Origin: Anoxynatronum sibiricum
GTDB taxonomy: Bacteria > Bacillota > Clostridia > Peptostreptococcales > Tindalliaceae
Reading direction: 5' to 3'
Assembly: GCF_039414295.1 (NCBI RefSeq)
Contig: NZ_JBCITM010000020.1
Coordinates: forward strand, 1-64,000
DNA length: 64,000 nucleotides
A program made the position numbers and the translations under genes. Below are positions 57,882 through 64,000 of this stretch, piece by piece; within the stretch, counting starts at the first letter, position 1; each line of letters starts with the position of its first letter. Below the pieces are notes generated by a model, which was not told the DNA's origin, made no database searches, and was given only the letters and a program-made list of their open reading frames with translations.

Positions 57882-60626
57882 TTACCCCAATGATTGATGG
57901 TCTGGCAAGGCCGGCAGATCTCGCTCTAAGATGGCTTGGCGTAAAGGAAAATTCGAAAATACAGTAACCTGGCAATCGTGACGCAAGAGTCTTGCACGGC
58001 CCACAGCCTGTTCCAGTTCTTGTTCGATGAGCCACAACTGGATTTCCCGCAGGAGGGGGTGGGTAAAGGTGTGAAACCAAAACCGGTAACCGTTTCGTTC
58101 CAGTGGTTGGGAAGAAAGGTTGGCGGACCTGACAGTTTTTTCCGGCACGCCCAACACAAGGCCGATCAGGTCATACACACAACGTTTAACATGCGGCGTA
58201 CCCACGATGGACAGGGACTCACCAGTAAAATCATTGTGGCCTTCCAGATTCCCGAAATGCAGTTCCTGTTCAGGGCAAAACGCTTGCTCGTATATTTTAA
58301 AAGTGATCACCGGGTTTCCGGGGCAAAGGACACGCACATTTTCGATGACCTGGTCAAGGTGTTCTGCCAGGTATGACCGACTGTAGGAGGCGTCATGGTA
58401 TTGAAGAAGGCGGCCTTGGTAGGCGGCTTCTTTTGTTTCATACACATGGATGTCACGGCAAAAAAGCTTTTGGTACAGTTCTTTGTTGGCGGTGGCACTG
58501 AGGAGGACGATTTTTGTGTCAGGAAGCTTTTGCACAAAAGCGTATTGAAGGCGTTCCTTGTCCAAAAAAGCAGCTTCAGAACGCAAGAAATCCAGTGCAT
58601 TGGTTAAGAGACGCTTATCTGCAAAGCATTCCAGGTCATCGTGGCATGCCTTGTCCAGAGGGGGCAAAGCATCATAGCGGGTCAAGGGATGTCTGTTAAG
58701 ACGGCGCAAGATCAGGTTGATGGCTTGGGTGACCGGCAGAGGCAACTTCGATTTTAACTTGCGAAGGTCCTGCAGGGTGACGGTTTCCATGCGCAGTGCT
58801 GTGCGGAAGACATCTTCATCAATAATGACGTCATATTTTTGCAAAAAAGAAGCATCCAGTGTAAACAATTTGGAATGAGTGGTGACAAGATGACCGGAAA
58901 ACGAGAATATCTTTTTGTCATCTTCTAAGTAGGCTGAAAGAGCAGGGGAGGGATGGCGTTTCACGGCTTTTTCCATCACGAGCCGAGCGAGGCGATAAGC
59001 CCCCTTTTGAAACAAAGATTCTACTTTTTTCAGTAATGACGGACTCATCTGATCTCTTGGCAGGGAAGGAGTACCCATGACACAATAGCCTTTATCCGTT
59101 GCACTTTTAACGATGGCATCTTTAAGCTTGTTGGTGGGAACAGCAATGATTTTCCGGGTGTTGTTTCGATCCAGGTGGCGTAAGTAAGCGGTGGATTTCC
59201 CCAGGCCTGTCTGCGCTTCAATAAGATGAATATCTTTACCCTTGGCGTCCAGGGCTTCCAGCAGATGTTGCTCCAGTTCTTGTTCGGCATCAGGCAAAGG
59301 GGAATAATGGGGCTGAGAGGTTTGACGGATTTCTTTTCGGACGATGAGTGCTTTTGAAATCATGTTGGAAGAAGGACGGCACTGGTCGTGGTATGGACAA
59401 AAACCAATGCAGTTTCTGGGAAGGTAGCGCTGGGACACCAGGTAGTTGTAGTAATAATCCCATCGGCGATGGGCGTTGTACCCGTAATCATCATTGGCAG
59501 AAGATGATAAGAGATTGAAAAAATGTGTTTTACCTTCTTTGATGTTGGAAAATTGAGTGGCTAGCCCAAATAGATGGTGGTGATCCAGGCAGGTTTCGCC
59601 ATTTTGAAATGAACGGTACAATTGGCAGTATTTCGGTAGTTCCTTGAAAGGAAAATCCTGGAGAAGCTTTTTTTGGCTTTTTTTACGAATTGACGTCGCC
59701 GCAGTGACAGTAGATACATTGTTATTTTTTAGTGGAGTAGAATGAGTTTGAATCAGCAAGACATGAAATGAATTTTTTTGTTTAAAATTAACTAAAAAAT
59801 AAAATGAATAAAAATCATTAATTTTGATAAATTGAGGAAATGTTGATCGGTTCTCCACTAATAGTGTAGAACTGATCCGAATTTCCTCAATTTTTTTGGA
59901 CAGGTCCTTGATTTGATAAAAATCCGTGTGCTGACACATGCCAAAAAACTCAGCTTCACTGGAAAACTCATTGATAAATGGAAAAGTACTACCAAAACCG
60001 ATACCGGTTTTTGACAAAATGGTTCTGATTTTTCGTGCCACATTTTTGGAATCCACAGCAGAAAGGTAGGCAATTAAAGCGGTGTTCAGCTCAAAAACCG
60101 TAAATGTCGCTTCAAAGTCGTTGATCTGAGGGTGTTGGTACAGCACTTTTTTTCCGCCAAAAAACATACGGGCCACGTCAATGCAACTTTTATCAGCTTC
60201 TGGAAATAAGCCAATGAGCATGGTCAGGATGATTTTTGATACGATGGCGGAATCAATGGAACAATTATGAATGAAAACGGCCCGGAACCGGTTTTCTTTG
60301 GTACTGGAAAAAGTTTCGTACACAAAAGACAAAGGAAGCTGAACCTGGCGACATCGGTCCATTACTTCATGAAGAGACAAAGTATCGTCAAAATCCAGGG
60401 CAAAGACCTGTTGCTGCTGAAAACAGGCAGCGGTACGTTGGTTTTGACCAAAAGTGGCGGGGGAGAAGGTATGCCCACGACTGCCGCAGCAAGCCGCAAG
60501 GCTGGAAGGCGACACAGTGTGTTCTTGTGAGGGGAGCTGGCATGACAGTGTAGGAAAATCGTACTTACCAGGTTTTTTGGTATAAGAAGTCTCGTGGATA
60601 CAACAGGTAACGGTAACGGCGGACAT
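57882..60626 (-). CDS. Primase-helicase-like replication protein
   Basis: About 914 residues from ATG 60626 (AAGGAG 9 bases upstream). The N-terminal part has FALDFDDTLS near 78 and FVYETFSSTKENRFRAVFI, resembling archaeo-eukaryotic-type plasmid primases. A Cys-rich motif (FCPYHDQC) occurs around 410. From ~465 a SF2-like helicase follows: EAQTGLGKSTAYL (Walker A, ~474), VIIDEDVF (~603), VLLSATAN, and the motif VI-like EQAVGRARLLR (~875). The DEAD box reads DEDV. Likely primes or unwinds plasmid DNA. It is the largest gene of the backbone and is read toward a terminator at 57089. Confidence 0.68.
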   Translation of the reverse strand: MSAVTVTCCIHETSYTKKPGKYDFPTLSCQLPSQEHTVSPSSLAACCGSRGHTFSPATFGQNQRTAACFQQQQVFALDFDDTLSLHEVMDRCRQVQLPLSFVYETFSSTKENRFRAVFIHNCSIDSAIVSKIILTMLIGLFPEADKSCIDVARMFFGGKKVLYQHPQINDFEATFTVFELNTALIAYLSAVDSKNVARKIRTILSKTGIGFGSTFPFINEFSSEAEFFGMCQHTDFYQIKDLSKKIEEIRISSTLLVENRSTFPQFIKINDFYSFYFLVNFKQKNSFHVLLIQTHSTPLKNNNVSTVTAATSIRKKSQKKLLQDFPFKELPKYCQLYRSFQNGETCLDHHHLFGLATQFSNIKEGKTHFFNLLSSSANDDYGYNAHRRWDYYYNYLVSQRYLPRNCIGFCPYHDQCRPSSNMISKALIVRKEIRQTSQPHYSPLPDAEQELEQHLLEALDAKGKDIHLIEAQTGLGKSTAYLRHLDRNNTRKIIAVPTNKLKDAIVKSATDKGYCVMGTPSLPRDQMSPSLLKKVESLFQKGAYRLARLVMEKAVKRHPSPALSAYLEDDKKIFSFSGHLVTTHSKLFTLDASFLQKYDVIIDEDVFRTALRMETVTLQDLRKLKSKLPLPVTQAINLILRRLNRHPLTRYDALPPLDKACHDDLECFADKRLLTNALDFLRSEAAFLDKERLQYAFVQKLPDTKIVLLSATANKELYQKLFCRDIHVYETKEAAYQGRLLQYHDASYSRSYLAEHLDQVIENVRVLCPGNPVITFKIYEQAFCPEQELHFGNLEGHNDFTGESLSIVGTPHVKRCVYDLIGLVLGVPEKTVRSANLSSQPLERNGYRFWFHTFTHPLLREIQLWLIEQELEQAVGRARLLRHDCQVTVFSNFPLRQAILERDLPALPDHQSLG

Positions 60627-61005
60627 AGCAGTCAACTCCTTTAAGAGAATGGAAGAAATAGGATTATCGCTCTTTACTATTTTTGTCACTATGTTAACTT
60701 TTGGACAACGATCATTATATTTATGTTAGAGGATTAATAATTAATTACATACGGTTTTTCCCTTCCAACCATCATGGCTTTTAAAGGGCGATATCACGCA
60801 GCATTAGGTGATCAAACAGCGCCGTTAAGATCGCAATAGCCCTTGTGAAACCATTTGAAACTTACGTGGAACGTTCAAAAACAGCGGGGATGAACAAGGT
60901 GCATTTCAGGTTACCCAATTGTTTTTTATGAAGTAGTAAATAATATTTGAACAAACATATTAGTAATGTGAATCAAGTTAAAATCATTGGAAGGAGGCAA
61001 ACATC
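60627..61005. other. Divergent intergenic region
   Basis: About 380 bp between the minus-strand primase/helicase gene and the plus-strand excisionase-like gene, so it must hold both promoters. AAAGGGCGA near 60781 and GCAATAGCCCTT near 60833 can pair at their ends, hinting at a structured or regulatory segment. No gene is seen. Confidence 0.4.
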
Positions 61006-61224
61006 ATGTTTGAAGAGTACGGAGAAATCCTGACAGTCGAAGAAGTGATGGAAATACTGATGATTGGAAAAAATGGGGTGTATGAACTTTTAAAGAAAGG
61101 CGAACTCAATGGATTCCGGATTGGCCGGGTTCACAAGATCCCAAAAGTGTCCCTGGAAGAATACATCCTTTCCAAAGCGACCCACAACTCTTTGGGAAAC
61201 AGACGTGCTCCCAAAAAAAAATGA
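61006..61224 (+). CDS. Excisionase-type HTH protein
   Basis: 72 residues, GGAAGGAGG upstream of the ATG. ILTVEEVMEILMIGKNGVYE, LLKKGELNGFRIGRVHKIPK and VSLEEYIL form the winged MerR/Xis-type HTH of the excisionase family. Such proteins bend DNA for recombinases or act as regulators. It is one of the few plus-strand genes and is divergent from the primase/helicase gene. Confidence 0.85.
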   Translation: MFEEYGEILTVEEVMEILMIGKNGVYELLKKGELNGFRIGRVHKIPKVSLEEYILSKATHNSLGNRRAPKKK

Positions 61225-61679
61225 AAAAATGTACAATCACGGGAGCTGCAAGTGTTACCAAGAAAAACTGAACTCCGCAGGATCACTAAAGAACGATGCA
61301 TTGAAAAGGTCGATAAAGAAGGGTCCGCCGGAGGTGTATTCTCTTGCTGCTGGTGGTTGTATTTCATTCAGCAATGTATTTTGGCATCCTTGCTCGGAGT
61401 TGTGGTTCGTTAGTTCCCCCTGTAAATGCCCCCTCTTAGAACGCCCCTTTGCCCACTTACTTCCCCTATCAGCTTATTTTTCAAACAGGTGGGCAGGGGG
61501 GCACTTTTGGTAAAATCGTCTTATTCCAACGTTTTAAATGCTTTGCGTATTGTTTTTAGGTGGACAAGCAAGGGGGAGGCCACCTGCCCACAAATTGTGG
61601 AGCCATACCTCCCTCTTATTCTTTTACAAACGAAATGATTGGTTTTTACCATTAAAACTATTAAAAAGGAGCGGTTAAA
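61225..61679. other. Intergenic region carrying GGTGGGCAGG motifs
   Basis: 455 bp with no supportable gene. Three copies of the motif also found at 56.4 kb are present: GCCCCTTTGCCCAC (61443-61456), AGGTGGGCAGGGGGGCAC (61487-61504) and GGCCACCTGCCCAC (61578-61591). Confidence 0.6.
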
Positions 61680-61889
61680 ATGTACGATATGAAAGCTGAC
61701 AAAAGAAAGAAAGTTGAACAGATCGAAGAAATACTTGTTCAAAAGGGGTTATATTTTGAAAGAAAAGCAAATGGACATTATCGGATCGATGGCGTTAGTT
61801 ATTGGGCAACGACTGAGAAGTTTATTGACCATGTAACAGGCGAAAAAGGCGTTGGTTTAAACAGGTTTTTAAAGCACATCCAAGCGTAA
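61680..61889 (+). CDS. Small basic protein, uncharacterised
   Basis: 69 residues, ATG at 61680 with AAAAAGGAG upstream. KADKRKKVEQIEEILVQKGL then YFERKANGHYRIDGVSYWAT and FIDHVTGEKGVGLNRFLKHI. The composition is that of a small nucleic-acid-binding or plasmid accessory protein. No family recognised. Confidence 0.6.
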   Translation: MYDMKADKRKKVEQIEEILVQKGLYFERKANGHYRIDGVSYWATTEKFIDHVTGEKGVGLNRFLKHIQA

Positions 61890-62260
61890 TCATCCGCCTA
61901 CAGAGAATAAGATTCTGCCGATGTCCATAAAGATTGACTGAATATTAATGGTGCTGCTGCTTGTGAGCACGACCATAGTCACTGTTAATGAGGGCTTACT
62001 CCTGGGCCGGACGTAGCACTGAATCGTAGTTGTTGCCAGGATAATCCGTTTGACAGGACGTGCCCCGGGTTCAAGTGGCGAACAATGTGTCCAGTTGATA
62101 TCAACGGAGTCTTTTGAGGAAGAGACGGAGCAGCCCCGTTTATGATGTGATTAATTATGGTAAGAGCGCCTTGTGGAACAACCGGCAAAAGAATGGTCCA
62201 GTCCCTTCTCCAGCGGAAGGGACTGGAACTGTGCCAGGAAAATATCTGTGGGTCAAGTTA
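61890..62260. other. Gene-free region
   Basis: About 370 bp between convergent genes. Apart from the hairpin at 62197-62227 nothing is recognised; open frames lack start signals. Confidence 0.5.
62197..62227. terminator. Hairpin terminator between convergent genes
   Basis: TCCAGTCCCTT (62197-62207) and AAGGGACTGGA (62217-62227) form an 11-bp stem with a 9-base loop, located 34 bp after the stop of the minus-strand 76-residue gene. The T-run after it is weak (TTCTTTT). Confidence 0.6.
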
Positions 62261-62491
62261 CTAAAACACATGTGCACCAACAGTCTTATGTGACAGTGAA
62301 TCCAAGAGCAAAGAAAAATCATTGCCTTCTTCTGGACTCAAATCAGTGATGAATTGATCTTCCAGTTCTGCCGCTTTTGGAGGCGCCGGCGCAGGTGTGG
62401 GAACGGTCCCTATGGGAGAATACATGAGATCTAAACCTATAGGAGTTGTTGAGTCACGGGTGCCCCTATGCCCACACAAGGCATCAATCAT
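62261..62491 (-). CDS. Small protein coupled to the truncated ATPase gene
   Basis: 76 residues. ATG 62491 overlaps the end of the upstream ATPase gene, implying coupling. A Pro/Ala-rich centre (PTPAPAPPKAAELEDQFITD) and acidic C-terminus are visible; no domain is recognised. Could be a partner subunit of the ATPase or a chance frame. Confidence 0.45.
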   Translation of the reverse strand: MIDALCGHRGTRDSTTPIGLDLMYSPIGTVPTPAPAPPKAAELEDQFITDLSPEEGNDFSLLLDSLSHKTVGAHVF

Positions 62492-64000
62492 TGGACATCA
62501 AGACTTTTTCCATGGCTTTCCGCTCAATCATTAAATAACGTGGGCGGTCCACCGTTCCCATGGGAATGCTGCATTTCACCGCTCTTTTTCCATCAGCGTC
62601 TTTCTTAAGGACTCCAAGAGCATCCAAATGAGCGAAGGATCCATTTTTCGTGACAGGATAACTGATTCCTTGATCTTTCCAAAAGTGTACTGCAATATGA
62701 TGGCCTATTTCGGGGTGTACATAATAGTACTGGTCATCACAATAAAGACTGGGCTTATCCTGGGAGGCCAAATGTTTATTCTTCAAATCCAAAAGCTTAT
62801 ATTTTCCTGTATGCAAGGACATGTTAATGGCTTTTAAATACATAACTCCCGGGTTTTCGTCATACATTTTTTTGCTGTGAAGTTCGATGGTTTTCAGTAT
62901 AAGTTCTTTCCATTGTGCAGGGCTAAAAAAATGATTAGCCTTTCCGATGGAGTGAACGTATGATTCTAAAATTTGGGAAGTAATGACCAGGCACGCTGCT
63001 GCATCAATATGCCGGTTATGCACATGCAAATTTCTCAGTTCCGTTCTGATAGAAGGAAAAACCCTCCGAAGGTTAGTAACGATGGTGTCATAGTTACTTG
63101 CAACATAATGAAGAAAATAGCAGGTGTGTGTTGACAAATAAAGCGTATTTCTTTGCAAATCGGTCAGAAGATCAAAGTTAACATTGGCTTTATGGATTTC
63201 CGTTCCGATGTATCTGGCCATTGTTGAATCGCCAGCTACTGTGTATTCACCGGTTAAAACAGCTAATCCTCTTGGTGGAAATTCTTTTTGCTGCTCCATT
63301 TGACTGGTCATTCTTGACTTCGTGATGGAATCTCCATACAGTCTTGCAATATGGTTGGCCAGCTCTTCCATTTTTTTCTGATCAGCACGGGATGTCGTTG
63401 GGTGTAAATCATCAATTAGGAGAACGGAGTCTTTGTGATCAAAACATTTCTTCTCAATGGCTGCCTTAGTGTCTTTAAAGGTAGAAGGAATATACTCCTT
63501 GCTGCTGTTGAAAATATTGAAGAATAACTTGCTAAGAGTTGTTTTTGCAGAACCGGTTGTACCGTTGAGCCAAAGCACGAATGATGGTGCAAAGCCGGCT
63601 TCTAGAAAGAGTGATTTCAGTACCCCTAAATGGCGATATAAAAATAGTGTGCTGGTAATGGACAAATCATTATAGACATTGAGGAGCTCCATCGTTTTGG
63701 CTAAGGCTTCATGTGGGTTGATTGAAGAAATATCTTGTTCAATTCTCTTGCTTTGATCTCCAAAAATATCTGCTCGATTAAGGCCGATTGCACCACCACC
63801 ATGGAGGTAGCAGTTTTGGTTGTCTATTTTTGTCCATCCCACAAAAGCATATTCACGGCGTTTAGGAGCACACCTAATCTGATGAGAGATAAACAGTTCG
63901 ACGTACTTGCTGAACCCTGGGCCTTTATACAGGCAGGCTCGTTGATCCGATACCTTTTTCAAGAAAAGAGGTGAACTCAAATCTCCTAAAGCCACTTGTT
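62484..64000 (-). CDS. Plasmid P-loop ATPase (DUF927/primase-helicase-like), N-terminus beyond window
   Basis: The frame is open to the right edge, so the true start is outside. Walker A is LNGTTGSAKTTLSKLFFNIF near residue 148 of the visible part; Walker B is VLLIDDLHP near 195; an arginine-rich sensor region contains MARYIGTEI. This fits DUF927-type or D5-like helicases found in plasmids and phages next to primase genes. The C-terminal ~130 residues contain a winged-helix-like segment (GHHIAVHFWKDQGISYPVTK). Likely a replicative helicase acting with the primase/helicase-like protein encoded 2 kb away. Confidence 0.7.
   Translation of the reverse strand, partial: QVALGDLSSPLFLKKVSDQRACLYKGPGFSKYVELFISHQIRCAPKRREYAFVGWTKIDNQNCYLHGGGAIGLNRADIFGDQSKRIEQDISSINPHEALAKTMELLNVYNDLSITSTLFLYRHLGVLKSLFLEAGFAPSFVLWLNGTTGSAKTTLSKLFFNIFNSSKEYIPSTFKDTKAAIEKKCFDHKDSVLLIDDLHPTTSRADQKKMEELANHIARLYGDSITKSRMTSQMEQQKEFPPRGLAVLTGEYTVAGDSTMARYIGTEIHKANVNFDLLTDLQRNTLYLSTHTCYFLHYVASNYDTIVTNLRRVFPSIRTELRNLHVHNRHIDAAACLVITSQILESYVHSIGKANHFFSPAQWKELILKTIELHSKKMYDENPGVMYLKAINMSLHTGKYKLLDLKNKHLASQDKPSLYCDDQYYYVHPEIGHHIAVHFWKDQGISYPVTKNGSFAHLDALGVLKKDADGKRAVKCSIPMGTVDRPRYLMIERKAMEKVLMSND

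Noticed and set aside
60780..60845. Possible structured RNA upstream of the excisionase-like gene
   Set aside because: Only the outer ends pair; the internal sequence does not form a convincing extended fold by eye.

Overview
The window most likely comes from a Gram-positive, low-to-mid GC member of the Bacillota, probably Clostridia-like. Three things point there: two large surface proteins carry SLH domains, ribosome-binding sites are strong AGGAGG types and are often followed by TTG or GTG starts, and several families (DUF3006, DUF5050, YARHG, YdbC, Rep_3/ParAB) fit that group. No rRNA, tRNA, ribosomal protein or core metabolic gene was seen. Roughly 42-64 kb is a plasmid backbone, so the whole window may be one plasmid, or a plasmid joined to an accessory island. 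Genus-level placement is not supported.

Layout. 0-2.4 kb: a serine resolvase cut by the left edge, a perfect 16-bp-arm palindrome, a hicAB toxin-antitoxin pair with a consensus promoter and terminator, two antitoxin genes without toxins (one a Phd/YefM chimera), and a 0.29-kb Tn3-type miniature element. 2.4-6.2 kb: two uncharacterised proteins (one with a glycine-rich membrane segment between coiled coils), then a DUF3006 protein and a ComEC-like metallo-beta-lactamase-fold lipoprotein. 6.3-12 kb: a 1443-residue HEAT-nuclease-RecQ helicase fusion coupled to a membrane-anchored coiled-coil protein and bracketed by two paralogous small membrane-protein genes, one decayed; this is the best candidate for an undescribed defence module. 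12-23.8 kb: a membrane Ser/Thr kinase, a vWA/HTH divergent pair with decayed neighbours, a GreA/GreB-domain protein, uncharacterised membrane proteins, GIY-YIG nucleases and a DUF2513 protein. 23.8-31 kb: a complete type I restriction-modification operon (hsdM-hsdS-hsdR). 31-33.4 kb: a catalytic-domain-only tyrosine recombinase and an internally deleted IS21-type element enclosing strong hairpins. 33.4-42 kb: a cell-envelope block with an S-layer-type protein, an amidase and an SLH/MORN lipoprotein, plus an IS3 remnant. 42-44 kb: decayed genes.

44-64 kb, plasmid backbone: an RHH/coiled-coil protein, a CAP-domain protein, a BRCT protein, a Rep_3 initiator with six 22-bp iterons, ParB, ParA, a GHKL ATPase-metallopeptidase, an annealing protein with a YqaJ exonuclease, an ArdC-like antirestriction protein, RadC, a Mor-like regulator, a primase/helicase-like protein, an excisionase-like HTH and an ATPase truncated by the right edge.

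Almost everything is on the minus strand. Rep and ParAB maintain the replicon. The annealing protein, exonuclease and RadC form a recombination set. ArdC would protect incoming DNA. HicAB, the type I system, the GIY-YIG nucleases and the helicase fusion make the left half a defence-rich accessory region. Family assignments come from reading motifs by eye; no database search was run.
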